From positions 36,001-100,000 of the forward strand of contig NZ_QYUL01000005.1 of the NCBI RefSeq assembly GCF_003590795.1: DNA of 64,000 nucleotides. The letters run 5' to 3'. Numbering within the stretch: position 1 is the stretch's first letter; each line of letters starts with the position of its first letter. Shown here one piece after another: positions 52,634 to 61,637 of this stretch. Both the position numbers and the translations under genes were made by a program. The notes beneath the pieces were generated by a model. That model did not search any database. It saw only the letters and a program-made list of their open reading frames with translations, and was not told the DNA's origin. This DNA comes from Azospirillum cavernae. Its GTDB lineage: Bacteria; Pseudomonadota; Alphaproteobacteria; Azospirillales; Azospirillaceae.

Positions 52634-53956
52634 CTACGCCGCGCCGCCGATGGAGAGAATCCGTATCGCGACCTGTTTGGTGAAGGGGCTGACGGCGAAA
52701 CACTCGTAACCAACCCGATGGGCGGCGACGAACTCCTGGAAGGCGCGGTGTTCGTCCTCCCGCCAACTGTGGTTGCCGATATACTCGTCGAACACCAGAA
52801 CGCTGCCGGGGCGAATGCGGTCGGCCAGCGCGGTCAGCACGGTGCATGCTGAACTGTAGATGTCGCTGTCGATGTTGACGAAACGCACCGGCCCCGGATG
52901 AGCGGCCAAAAAGGGCGGCAAGCTGTCGTCGAACCAGCCGACATGCAGGCGGGCGTTGGGCCGCACGTCCGGCAGTTGCAGGCCGGTGGTCAGCACGCCA
53001 GCGGGAGTGTTGACCCAACCCTCCGGCAGCCCCTCGAACGAATCGAAGCCGTGGACCTCCTGCCCAGCGGCGGCGGCGATGTGGTCCAGCGACGTGCCGC
53101 GCCGGACGCCGAATTCCAGCACCAGGCCGGGCGTCGCCGCTTGGGCCAGCGCGTGGCGCAGCAGGCGGGCGCTGCTGCCGAACAGCCGCAGGTCGGCGGC
53201 GCGGTGGGGCAACAGGGCGCGGACGCCGTCGACCAGCGGGCGGCGTTTGGGGTTGTCGCCGATCTGTTCGGCGGCGACGGCCTCCGCCTCCTCGGCGCGG
53301 TCCAGCAAAAGCAGCAGGGCGCAGACGAAGGCCCAATATTTGCCGTTGGCCCCGCCGCAGCGGGTGGAGCGGCGCAGGCGGCGCAACGCCTCCTCCGGGC
53401 CAAGGCTGTGCATCGCCTGGGCGTGGCTGCCGAACCAACCGGCGGCGTGTTCCGGGTCGTCGGCCAGCAGGGCGTGGAAGCTGGCCAGCGCCTCGGCGTC
53501 CTGGCCAAGGCAGGCTTGGCTGGTCGCCGTCTCGAACAGCAAATCCAGGCTGCGTTCGCCCTCGCTCAACGCCTGACGGGTGACGGCCAGCGCGTCGTGG
53601 TAACGGGCGTCGCGGCGGTAGGCTCCGGCCAGGGCGGCGCGGATGCCGGGTGTGCGAGGGGCGAGCCGGGCCAGCCGCTCGAACCACAAAACCGCGTGAA
53701 AGGGGGCGTTGGCGGCCTGTTGGGCGTGGGCCAGCGCGCGCAGCGTCTCGGAATCGTCCGGGGCGATCATCATCGCCCGGCGCAGATGCGCCAACCCGGC
53801 GGCGGGCGCGCGGTGGCCGACGTAAGCCAGCCCAAGCAGGCGGTCGCGCGTCACCCCGTCCGGGGCGTGGTCTTTCAGGCGGCGGATCGCCACCCGATGG
53901 CGGCGCGCGTCGATCAGGGCGCGCGCCTCGTCAAACACCAAATCAGCAGCGGTCAC
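52634..53956 (-). CDS. TPR-repeat protein fused to a class I (TylF-like) methyltransferase
   Basis: 440 residues. Residues 1-220 are Ala/Leu-rich helical repeats of TPR type (LAGLAHLRRAMMIAPDDSETLRAL pattern, FHAVLWFERLARLAP). Residues 250-440 form an S-adenosylmethionine-dependent methyltransferase: LVLEFGVRRGTSLDHIAA (motif I), HGFDSFEGLPEGW, FVNIDSDIYSSACTVL and SVLVFDEYIGNHSW, as in TylF/macrocin-type O-methyltransferases that act on sugars. It could methylate a surface glycan or flagellar sugar. A GTG start is used, four bases after the PmtA-like gene. Confidence 0.8.
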   Translation of the reverse strand: MTAADLVFDEARALIDARRHRVAIRRLKDHAPDGVTRDRLLGLAYVGHRAPAAGLAHLRRAMMIAPDDSETLRALAHAQQAANAPFHAVLWFERLARLAPRTPGIRAALAGAYRRDARYHDALAVTRQALSEGERSLDLLFETATSQACLGQDAEALASFHALLADDPEHAAGWFGSHAQAMHSLGPEEALRRLRRSTRCGGANGKYWAFVCALLLLLDRAEEAEAVAAEQIGDNPKRRPLVDGVRALLPHRAADLRLFGSSARLLRHALAQAATPGLVLEFGVRRGTSLDHIAAAAGQEVHGFDSFEGLPEGWVNTPAGVLTTGLQLPDVRPNARLHVGWFDDSLPPFLAAHPGPVRFVNIDSDIYSSACTVLTALADRIRPGSVLVFDEYIGNHSWREDEHRAFQEFVAAHRVGYECFAVSPFTKQVAIRILSIGGAA

Positions 53957-53959
53957 GGA

Positions 53960-54535
53960 TCACGGCAAGCGGTGGAAGGTCCAAACGGAGGCCGGCGGCA
54001 GGTTCCGGGCAATCCAGCTGTGGCGGTGCGGTTTCAGGCGCAACCGCCGGATCAGTTCAGGATTGATCGGGGCAAACGGGCCGTAGGTGAATTGCACGAA
54101 AACCCCGCCGGGCGCCAGCACGGAAAAGGCCCCGCGCACGATTCGCGCCTGCACCGACAGCGGCATGGCGATCAACGGCAGGCCGGACACCACGCTGTCG
54201 CAATGCGACCAACCATGATCGTGAACGATCCGCTGGATCCGAGTCGCATCGCCCTGGATGACGCCAGCGCCGGGATGAAGCGCGGCGAGATGCCCGGCGA
54301 AGGCCGGATCCAGCTCGATCATCAACAAATTGTCGGCGGTGACGCCCTGGTCCCGCAGCGCGGCGGTGACGGGGCCGGTGCCCGGACCAAGCTCCACCAC
54401 CCGGCGTGTCGGGCCGGAACCGGCGGCTTTCGCCATGGCGCGACACAATTCGGTCCCGCTTGGCGTCACCGACGCAACTTTCAGAGGAGAGCGAATCCAT
54501 CGCTCGACGAAGAGCTTGCGGTCTGCAAGGGACAT
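53960..54535 (-). CDS. pmtA: PmtA-like phospholipid N-methyltransferase
   Basis: 191 residues. The motif I region VVELGPGTGPVTAALRDQGV, IELDPAFAGHL and the GLPLIAMP segment with FVQFTYGP near the C-terminus match the Rhizobium/Sinorhizobium PmtA family, which methylates phosphatidylethanolamine towards phosphatidylcholine. A related rRNA-adenine or generic methyltransferase is less likely given these motifs. GGAGG lies seven bases before the ATG (MSLADRKL). It is transcribed together with the downstream TPR-methyltransferase gene. Confidence 0.8.
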   Translation of the reverse strand: MSLADRKLFVERWIRSPLKVASVTPSGTELCRAMAKAAGSGPTRRVVELGPGTGPVTAALRDQGVTADNLLMIELDPAFAGHLAALHPGAGVIQGDATRIQRIVHDHGWSHCDSVVSGLPLIAMPLSVQARIVRGAFSVLAPGGVFVQFTYGPFAPINPELIRRLRLKPHRHSWIARNLPPASVWTFHRLP

Positions 54536-54777
54536 CGACTGACCTCCACCCCAGGGGAACCGGGTTTTCATTCCCCCTTTCTACCGACATGCGTTTCATT
54601 GCGCCAGCGCAATGGATTTTGAACGATCGTTTAACAAAACCGTCATGGGGTTGTCCGACCCCGCGTTAACGATTGGCTGACATGATTGTCTTCACTCTTT
54701 TCAATCCGCTCATGCAATGACAGACTGTTCACAAAACCGGGGCAGCCGGTGCAGTAATTCTCCGGGAGGGTGCAACC

Positions 54778-56928
54778 TTGAATAGCCTTCTTCTGCGGCA
54801 TAAAATTCCCTGTGCTTTGGTTGCTTCGGCGGTGTTGTCGGCGGTTCTGTTGGGAAGTTTCGCCTATTGGGCGGCGACCGACCGCTTGCGCACGGCGGCG
54901 CAAGAAAAACTGGTGGCTTTGGCCAACGCGCGCGCGTCCAGCGTGCAATCCTACATCGAAGGGTTGGAGGGCGACGTCGTCTTGACGGCGAACACCCGTT
55001 CAATGCGCGACGCCGTGGTCGCCCTGAACAATGGTTGGCGGATCGAAGCCGACCGGGGCGAGCCGGGGGCCATGCTGCGCAAACGCTATGTCGAGGACAA
55101 CCCTCACCCGGCGGCGGAACGCTACAAGCTGGAGAAGCCCGAAGGCAGCACCATGTACGACATGGCGCATCTTCGTCTGCATTCCTGGATGATGGATTTG
55201 ATGCTGCGGCGGGGGCTGGCCGATGTGCTGGTTCTGACGCCCGACGGCACGGTTTTGTACAGCGCCGCCAAGGGCGATGATTTTGGCAAATCGGCGAATG
55301 ACACCGCGCTTGGCCCGCTGTTGGCGGAGATGAAGCGCGAACCCAAGCCGGGTACGGCGCGCGTTTTGGATTTCACCGCCTACGCGCTGGCGGGCGGCAT
55401 GCCGTCGGCGTTTTTGGCCAGTCCGGTGGTTTTGCAACAGCCTGACGGCGGCGTGCAGACGCTGGCGGTTCTGGCCTTCCGGCTTCAGCCCAACGGGGTT
55501 GACCGGATCATGCGCAGCACGGACGGCATGGGCGACACCGGCGACACGTTCCTGCTGGGAGCGGATGGCAAGCTCCGCAGCACGCCGCGTTTTTCCAGCG
55601 AAATGGCGGTGCTGAAGCCGTATGTCGGCGGCGCGGCGGCGGTCATCGCCTCAGACAGCGACCAGATTGGCGTGGTCGAGGCGGGGAACGTCAGCGGAAC
55701 CGGCCCGGCGCTCACCGCCTATCACGCGATGAAGCACGGCGCCCTGCGTTGGACCGTGCTGGCGGAGGCGTCGGTGGACGAGATCCTGGCCCCCGTCGTC
55801 AGCATGCGCAACCAGATGCTTCTGGCGGGCGCCGGTCTTGTGCTGCTGGTGTCGTTGGGCGGCGTTCTGTTCGCGCGCGGCATCACCCGCCCATTGTCGG
55901 AGATGAGCGACGCGATGCAGCGTTTGGCTGACGGCGAGCGGCAGCTTGACGTTCCAGCGCGTGAACGCACCGACGAAATCGGTCGGATGGCCGGGGCCAT
56001 GCAGGTTTTCAAGGACGCGCTCATCAAGGCCGACGCCTTGCACGCCGAGCAGGATCGCGTCCGCGCCCTGCGTGAAGAGCGCACCAAGCGGTTGGAGCAT
56101 GTGACCCAGACCTTCGACTCGCGGGTTGGCGGCATCGTTCGCGCGGTGACGGTGGCGGCGGGCGGTCTGGAAACGACGGCCCGGTCGATGAGCGACGGGG
56201 CCGACAAGACTCTGCACGAGGCGACCAACGTCGCGGCGGCGGCGGATCAGACGGCGTCGAACGTCGGCACCGTGGCCTCGGCGGCGAACCAACTCCGCGC
56301 GTCGATTGGCGACATTGGGCGGCACATCGACGAATCCAGCCGGATCACCCAGGCGGCGGTCGGCGCGGCGGCGCAGGCGGGCGAAACCATGCGGGTGGTG
56401 GTGGACACCGCCAACCGCATCGGCGCGGTGGTCCAACTGATTCACGACATCGCCGCGCAAACCAACCTGCTGGCGCTGAACGCGACCATCGAGGCGGCCC
56501 GCGCGGGCGAGGCGGGCAAGGGCTTCGCCGTCGTGGCCAGCGAGGTGAAGAGCCTCGCCAACCAGACCGGCAAGGCGACGGAGGAAATCTCCGGCCAGAT
56601 CTCCACCATGCAATCGGTCACGGAAGGGGCGGCGGCGGCCATCGGCCAGATCGTCACGGTGATCGAGGACATGGGCCGCATCTCCGGCGTCGTCTCCAAC
56701 GCCATCGAGGAGCAGGGAACCGCGACGATGGAAATCGCCGCCAACGCTCAACAGGCGGCCAAGGCGACGCAATCCGTCACCTCGATCATCGACGGCGTGG
56801 CCAAGGCGGCGGACACGACCAAGACGGTGGCGAATGAGGTGCTGACCTCCTCGCAGGATCTGACCCGTCAGGCAGGCCACCTGCGCAGCGAGATCGAGCA
56901 GTTCCTGGCCGACATCAAGGCGGCGTGA
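54778..56928 (+). CDS. Methyl-accepting chemotaxis protein with large periplasmic sensor
   Basis: 716 residues. TM1 is at 12-32 (ALVASAVLSAVLLGSFAYWAA minus one), the periplasmic sensor of about 310 residues is of double-Cache type (ADVLVLTPDGTVLYSAAKGDDFG), and TM2 is near 347-368. HAMP follows, then a signalling domain whose tip is QTNLLALNATIEAARAGEAG. There is no C-terminal CheR pentapeptide. Translation appears to start at TTG: GGGAGGG stands seven bases before it and no ATG occurs in frame for more than 60 codons. The ligand is unknown. Confidence 0.92.
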   Translation: MNSLLLRHKIPCALVASAVLSAVLLGSFAYWAATDRLRTAAQEKLVALANARASSVQSYIEGLEGDVVLTANTRSMRDAVVALNNGWRIEADRGEPGAMLRKRYVEDNPHPAAERYKLEKPEGSTMYDMAHLRLHSWMMDLMLRRGLADVLVLTPDGTVLYSAAKGDDFGKSANDTALGPLLAEMKREPKPGTARVLDFTAYALAGGMPSAFLASPVVLQQPDGGVQTLAVLAFRLQPNGVDRIMRSTDGMGDTGDTFLLGADGKLRSTPRFSSEMAVLKPYVGGAAAVIASDSDQIGVVEAGNVSGTGPALTAYHAMKHGALRWTVLAEASVDEILAPVVSMRNQMLLAGAGLVLLVSLGGVLFARGITRPLSEMSDAMQRLADGERQLDVPARERTDEIGRMAGAMQVFKDALIKADALHAEQDRVRALREERTKRLEHVTQTFDSRVGGIVRAVTVAAGGLETTARSMSDGADKTLHEATNVAAAADQTASNVGTVASAANQLRASIGDIGRHIDESSRITQAAVGAAAQAGETMRVVVDTANRIGAVVQLIHDIAAQTNLLALNATIEAARAGEAGKGFAVVASEVKSLANQTGKATEEISGQISTMQSVTEGAAAAIGQIVTVIEDMGRISGVVSNAIEEQGTATMEIAANAQQAAKATQSVTSIIDGVAKAADTTKTVANEVLTSSQDLTRQAGHLRSEIEQFLADIKAA

Positions 56929-57045
56929 TGGGGCGGCGTGATGGAGCCGCGTGACGCGGTCCCCGTTGGGGGCGGACGGGTTGTTGACAGGACGGCGCCG
57001 GGCAAGGCACCGTCCCAGCCCGTTCGTCGGATAGGAACCGCCGTC

Positions 57046-57867
57046 ATGCCAACGCCCGTCCCCAGCAGCGCCGATCTGTTCGATGACAAGAACAAGCCGC
57101 CTCGTCTGGTCGAGCTTGACGTCGCCCGCATCCTGCGCAACTCCAACCAGCCCCGGCAGCGTTTCGACGAGGAGGAGATGCGCAGCCTCGCCGATTCCAT
57201 CGCCCATTACGGCTTGAAACAGCCGATTTTGGTGCAGGAGGTGGTCGGCGGCTGTCGCCTGATCGCGGGTGAGCGGCGCTTGCGCGCCCATGAGATGTTG
57301 GGGCTGGCGACCGTCCACGCCTTGATTACGTCGGGCAACGCCGATGAATTGGCCTTGGTCGAGAATGTCCAGCGGGTCGATCTTGACGCGCTGGAACTGG
57401 CCGAGGCGTTGGCTCGGCTGATGGACCGCTACGGCTACACGCAAGAGCAGCTTGGCCGCATCATCGGCAAAAGCCAGAGCAACATCAGCCACACGCTGCG
57501 CCTGAACAGCCTGCCCGAAGCGATCAAGCGCGATTATGCGACGTCGCATCGCGACGTCTCGCGTTCCACCCTCATCGAAATTGCCTGGATCAAGGATCTG
57601 GCCGATCAAATGGCCCTGTGGGAACAGGTGAAGGAGGGAAGCGACACGGTGCGGGAGGCGCGGGACCGCAAGGACACGACGAAGGAGCCAAGCCTGCGCG
57701 CGCTGTCGGCGGTTGGGCGCTTTCTCGACGCGCTGCGCCGGGCCACCCAGCGTTTGGGCGACCCGCGCGACCACCGCGCCTACATCGACGACACCCAACG
57801 CCGGGAACTGATGGTGCTGCGGCGTCGGATCGATCTGCTGCTGGGCGAGGATACCGAGATCGACTGA
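57046..57867 (+). CDS. ParB/RepB/KorB-type partition protein homologue
   Basis: 273 residues. The ParB N-domain is present (LDVARILRNSNQPRQRFDEEEMRSLADSI in pieces, LKQPILVQEV, the CTP-binding GERRLRAHEMLG and LVENVQRVDLDALELAEAL), followed by the KorB-type helix-turn-helix (YTQEQLGRIIGKSQSNISHTLR). No parA is adjacent and no parS-like cluster was recognised, so this is an orphan copy rather than the chromosome partition operon. It could be a relic of a plasmid or chromid, or a nucleoid-associated regulator. AGGAA precedes the ATG by eight bases. Confidence 0.85.
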   Translation: MPTPVPSSADLFDDKNKPPRLVELDVARILRNSNQPRQRFDEEEMRSLADSIAHYGLKQPILVQEVVGGCRLIAGERRLRAHEMLGLATVHALITSGNADELALVENVQRVDLDALELAEALARLMDRYGYTQEQLGRIIGKSQSNISHTLRLNSLPEAIKRDYATSHRDVSRSTLIEIAWIKDLADQMALWEQVKEGSDTVREARDRKDTTKEPSLRALSAVGRFLDALRRATQRLGDPRDHRAYIDDTQRRELMVLRRRIDLLLGEDTEID

Positions 57868-57891
57868 TCGCGCGACGGGGCGCGGTCAGTC
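57862..57891. terminator. Inverted repeat bridging the convergent parB-like and MBL genes
   Basis: GACTGATCGCGC (57862-57873) pairs with GCGCGGTCAGTC (57880-57891), with one wobble pair and a 6-base loop. Both stop codons lie inside the stem. No T-run is seen. The arrangement is the same as at 35219. Confidence 0.55.
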
Positions 57892-58518
57892 CGTTAGGAA
57901 CGGGTTGTAGAGGCGTTCCTCGCCAAAAGTCGACATCGGCCCATGGCCGGGGATGAAGGCGATGTCGTCGCCGTAGGGGAACAGGCGTTCTTTGATCGAG
58001 GCGATCAAGTCGCCATGGTTCCCCTTGGGGAAATCGGTGCGCCCGATGGATCCCTGGAACAGAACGTCGCCGACGATGGCGAGCTTGCTCGGGCGGTGGA
58101 TGAACACGACATGGCCGGGGGTGTGGCCGGGGCAATGGCGGACGTCCAGCGTCAGATTGCCCACCGTCACGGTGTCGCCATCCTCCAGCCAGCGGTCGGG
58201 CGTGAAGGAGCGCACCGGCGGAAAGCCGAACATCTTGCTTTGCATCGGCATGCCGTCGATCCAGAACTGATCCTCGCGCTGCGGCCCTTCGATGGGCAAG
58301 GACAGCTTGTCGGCCAGATCGGCGACGGCGCCGGCGTGATCGATGTGGCCGTGGGTGACGAGGATCTTCTCCAGCGTGACTCCCTTGGTCTCGGCGGCGC
58401 GGAGAATCCGGTCGAGATCGCCGCCCGGATCCACGGCGGCGCCCTTCATCGTTTCGGGGCACCAGAGAACCGTGCAGTTCTGTTGAAACGGCGTGACCGG
58501 AACGATGACGTATTGCAT
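57886..58518 (-). CDS. MBL-fold metallo-hydrolase (glyoxalase II-like)
   Basis: 210 residues with the metallo-beta-lactamase motif THGHIDHAG (two-metal site), further ligands in HCPGHTPGH, VGDVLFQGSIGRTD and PGHGPMSTFG. It resembles the YcbL type of single-domain glyoxalase II-like thioesterases. Hydrolysis of S-lactoylglutathione would complement methylglyoxal made by the MgsA enzyme encoded 5 kb away, but other thioesters are equally possible. The start MQYVIVPVTPFQQNC is the usual family start. Confidence 0.87.
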   Translation of the reverse strand: MQYVIVPVTPFQQNCTVLWCPETMKGAAVDPGGDLDRILRAAETKGVTLEKILVTHGHIDHAGAVADLADKLSLPIEGPQREDQFWIDGMPMQSKMFGFPPVRSFTPDRWLEDGDTVTVGNLTLDVRHCPGHTPGHVVFIHRPSKLAIVGDVLFQGSIGRTDFPKGNHGDLIASIKERLFPYGDDIAFIPGHGPMSTFGEERLYNPFLTD

Positions 58519-58714
58519 ACCCGTGCCCTTTGTCGCTGAAACGCAGCCATGGAAGACGGCGGACCTTAACGCGCGCGCGCAAGCCGGGGCAAGGCGATGC
58601 GTGACGCTCGCCTTGCGGTTGGAAAGCCAGTATTGTCCAGAGGAAGGCTGCGCGTCGCGTGAGTTGACCTCCTTAATTCTGTGAAATCACTTTTTGGAAG
58701 CGGGTTCTGCCGGA

Positions 58715-59167
58715 ATGCTGACGCAGAAAGCCAAATACGCGCTTCGCGCGCTCATCATGCTGGCCGAACAGCCGGATGATGGTTTGGTTCTGATCGCCGA
58801 CATTGCGGAACGGGAAAACATCCCCCGCAAGTTTCTGGAAGCCATCTTGGTCGAGTTGCGCAAACACGGCCTGTTGTTCGCCAAGCGGGGCAAGAGCGGC
58901 GGCTATCGGTTGGCGCGTTTGGCGGCGGATATTTCCTTTGGCGAGGTGATTCGGCTGATTGACGGTCATTTGGCCCCGATTCCCTGCGCCAGCAAATTTT
59001 CCTTCAAGCCCTGCGATGATTGCGGCGATCCAGACGCCTGCTCGGTGCGTTGGCTGATGGTGCAGGTGCGCGACGCGACCGCCGACGTGCTCGACAATTG
59101 CACGCTGGCCGACGCGCTGCGGCACCGTCAAACGACTGGGGGGCTGGCGCTGAATTTCGACATTTGA
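58715..59167 (+). CDS. Rrf2-family transcriptional regulator with four cysteines
   Basis: 150 residues. The N-terminal winged helix has the Rrf2 pattern (TQKAKYALRALIMLA, IPRKFLEAILVELRKHGLL, RGKSGGYRLAR). The middle segment carries Cys91, Cys100, Cys103 and Cys109 (PCDDCGDPDACSVRW), so a bound iron-sulfur cluster or thiol switch is likely, though spacing differs from IscR. Placement 1.5 kb before the sulfate importer operon suggests control of sulfur assimilation, like CymR in other bacteria. That link is inference. The ATG follows the GGAAGCGGG region. Confidence 0.88.
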   Translation: MLTQKAKYALRALIMLAEQPDDGLVLIADIAERENIPRKFLEAILVELRKHGLLFAKRGKSGGYRLARLAADISFGEVIRLIDGHLAPIPCASKFSFKPCDDCGDPDACSVRWLMVQVRDATADVLDNCTLADALRHRQTTGGLALNFDI

Positions 59168-59189
59168 CCGGGAGGGGCCGAGGGCGGCG

Positions 59190-60326
59190 TCACGGCAGCA
59201 ATTCGACCGCGACGAACACCCGGTCCAGCGCGCGGTTGGTCACTTCGCGCAAAACGCCAGCATCCTCCAGATCATTGACCAGCAGTTGCGCCCCCCGGAA
59301 GGTGGTTCCCAGCCGTTTTTGCAAATGACGCACGGTGAAGGCGGGGCGTTCAAACAGGCCGTCGATCACCATGGGCAGGCGTGAGTTGCGGCGGCGGTCG
59401 CCCAGACGGCGGCGCCAGGATTGCGCCGTCTGATCCAGCGTGGCCAGCCGTTGCCGTTCCCGCCGCGCGGTTTCGGCGATCATGTCGGTCAACCAGAGCC
59501 GCCAGCCGTCTCCGCTGTCGCGAACGGCGATGGCCGCCGCCGTCCGGTCGCTCCACACACTGGTGGACAGGGGCAGCCAGAGACCCGGCAGGCGGCAGTT
59601 GCGGGCGATGGCGAGCGGGGCCAGCAGGCGGGCCGTTGGGCGCAGCCAACCGGGCGTGCGCAAATCCGGCGGCGGGCGCAGCAACTCGGCCAACAGCCCG
59701 ATCCCTCCCAACAAGGCCGGGGCCTCGCCCGCTTGATCCAGTCGGTTGAGCAGGGCCATGGCCTCCGCCTCCCGTTCGACGGACAGGCTGAGACGCATTG
59801 GATCGCGTCCGGACAGGTCCGCTTCAAGTATCCGCCAGGACGCCTCGATCCAGCCCAACGTCCAGGGGGCGGGCGTGGCGGAGCCGTCCGACTCCGGCGG
59901 GTCTTTCGCGTCGGGGAGCGTGTCGCTGGCGCTGTCCGTGTCGGCGTGACCTTCCAGGGCGGCCACCGCGCGCCAAGCGTCGGCGGCGGCGCTGCGGCTG
60001 GGACCACGGACCGGAGTCCGCGCGCGGGCGTGAAGGGCGCCGGCGTCCCGGACGCCTTGGGCGAAGCGTGCGCCTTGCCACAGCGCGTGGGCGCACATCG
60101 CGGCGGGGCGATCAACCGTTGGCGCCAGATCGGGATTCACGGTGGCGATGAGGAAATCGGTGGGATCAATCATGATCCCGTCCAGGCGGGCGGCGGCGCA
60201 GGCTTCACGTCGGGCGGCGTCGGCCCACAAGCGGCGGCGCCGTTCTGGTTCATGACAGGCTTCCGCCAAGCGGCCCAGAGCGCGCTCAGCTTCCAGAAGG
60301 GCGGTGAGAAGGGCAGGGGACAGCAT
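59190..60326 (-). CDS. Fic-related/RHE_PE00001-like protein without a visible FIC motif
   Basis: 378 residues. The N-terminal region (LLEAERALGRLAEACHE, AARREACAAARLDGIMIDPTDFL) resembles the helical start of Fic-type proteins. The last 60 residues (RPAFTVRHLQKRLGTTFRGA, LLVNDLEDAGVLREVTNRALDRVFVAVEL) match their C-terminal winged helix. The catalytic HxFxDGNGR block is not found in between. It may be a DUF1612-type DNA-binding protein known mainly from rhizobial plasmids. The ATG at MLSPALL is preferred over a TTG 15 codons earlier; the ribosome-binding site is weak. Confidence 0.65.
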   Translation of the reverse strand: MLSPALLTALLEAERALGRLAEACHEPERRRRLWADAARREACAAARLDGIMIDPTDFLIATVNPDLAPTVDRPAAMCAHALWQGARFAQGVRDAGALHARARTPVRGPSRSAAADAWRAVAALEGHADTDSASDTLPDAKDPPESDGSATPAPWTLGWIEASWRILEADLSGRDPMRLSLSVEREAEAMALLNRLDQAGEAPALLGGIGLLAELLRPPPDLRTPGWLRPTARLLAPLAIARNCRLPGLWLPLSTSVWSDRTAAAIAVRDSGDGWRLWLTDMIAETARRERQRLATLDQTAQSWRRRLGDRRRNSRLPMVIDGLFERPAFTVRHLQKRLGTTFRGAQLLVNDLEDAGVLREVTNRALDRVFVAVELLP

Positions 60327-60620
60327 CGTGGATTGGCCTGCGTGCGCCGACGATCCATCCGATGATACCAATTTCTTTGATAAGTTTCATTGTAAAATAC
60401 AGCGTGCTGAAGGCCGTTCATCGCATTTGGCGGGCGTAAAATTTATATCCAATAAAAACAGCACCTTATGCCTGATCCTTGGTTTCTTCTCGCTTTTTTC
60501 GGAAAAAAGCGCTTTTCACCAACCCTGTGGTTTGGCAATGTCTACGGACGAAATAGAAATGAGCTAACGCACATTCCATGTAAATACTGTGGTCTGTGGG
60601 TTCCATTGAAGGAGACACCG
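60327..60620. other. 294-bp AT-rich divergent region before the sulfate operon
   Basis: No gene seen. The stretch 60370-60480 is strikingly AT-rich for this genome and must carry the promoter of sbp-cysTWA and possibly that of the leftward gene. I could not identify a sure CysB-, CymR- or Rrf2-type box. Confidence 0.5.
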
Positions 60621-61634
60621 ATGTCGTTCCGTCGCCGCCTGTCCCTCCTCGCCGCAGGCTTGACGCTGGCTTGGCTGGGTGTTGCCGCCGCTGACGCCCA
60701 AGACACGCTGCTGAATGTGTCCTATGATCCGACGCGCGAATTGTACGTCGATTTCAACCAAGCCTTCGCAAAAAAATGGCAGAGCGAAACCGGCCAAAAG
60801 CTCCGCGTCAAGCAATCGCATGGCGGTTCCGGCAAGCAGGCGCGGTCGGTGATCGACGGGCTTGACGCCGACGTGGTGACGTTGGCGCTGGGCTATGACA
60901 TTGACGCCATCGCCGACACCGGCCTGGTGGCGAAGAACTGGCAGGCGCGCCTGCCCAACAACAGCGCGCCCTACACCTCGACCATCGTGTTCCTGGTTCG
61001 CAAGGGCAATCCCAAGGCGATCAAGGACTGGAACGATCTGGTCAAGCCGGGCGTCGCGGTCATCACGCCGAACCCGAAGACGTCGGGGGGCGCGCGCTGG
61101 AATTATTTGGCGGCCTGGGCCTACGCGTTGGACAAGAACGGCAACGACGAGGCCAAGGCCAAGGAGTTCGTCGGCCAGCTCTTCAAGAATGTGCCGGTTC
61201 TCGACAGCGGCGCCCGTGGCTCGACCGTGACCTTCACCCAGCGCGAGTTGGGCGATGTTCTGCTGGCCTGGGAGAATGAGGCCTATCTGTCGCTTCAGGA
61301 ATTTGGCGCCGACAAGTTCGAGATCGTCGTCCCCAGCCTGTCGATCCTGGCCGAACCCCCCGTCGCGGTGGTCGATTCGGTGGTGGACCGCAAAGGGACC
61401 CGCAAGGTGGCGGAGGCGTATCTGCAATTCCTCTACACCCGCGAGGGCCAGGAGATCGCCGCCAAGAACTTTTACCGCCCCCGGTTGCCGGAGTTGGCGA
61501 GCCAGTATGCGGGACGCTTCGCGAATGTTAAGCTGGTGACGATCGACCAGACCTTCGGCGGCTGGCGTCCCACTCAGGAGAAGCATTTCGCGGATGGCGG
61601 CGTCTTCGACCAGATTTATCAGAAGGGCCGCTGA
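60621..61634 (+). CDS. sbp: Sulfate-binding periplasmic protein
   Basis: 337 residues with a Sec signal peptide (RRRLSLLAAGLTLAWLGVAA, cleavage near ADA/QD). The mature start LLNVSYDPTRELYVDFNQAF, QSHGGSGKQARSVIDGL, TPNPKTSGGARWNYLAAW and QEFGADKFEIVVPSLSI are diagnostic for the Sbp/CysP family. It captures sulfate or thiosulfate for the CysTWA channel. GAAGGAGA precedes the ATG. It is first gene of the operon, three bases before cysT. Confidence 0.95.
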   Translation: MSFRRRLSLLAAGLTLAWLGVAAADAQDTLLNVSYDPTRELYVDFNQAFAKKWQSETGQKLRVKQSHGGSGKQARSVIDGLDADVVTLALGYDIDAIADTGLVAKNWQARLPNNSAPYTSTIVFLVRKGNPKAIKDWNDLVKPGVAVITPNPKTSGGARWNYLAAWAYALDKNGNDEAKAKEFVGQLFKNVPVLDSGARGSTVTFTQRELGDVLLAWENEAYLSLQEFGADKFEIVVPSLSILAEPPVAVVDSVVDRKGTRKVAEAYLQFLYTREGQEIAAKNFYRPRLPELASQYAGRFANVKLVTIDQTFGGWRPTQEKHFADGGVFDQIYQKGR

Positions 61635-61637
61635 CCC

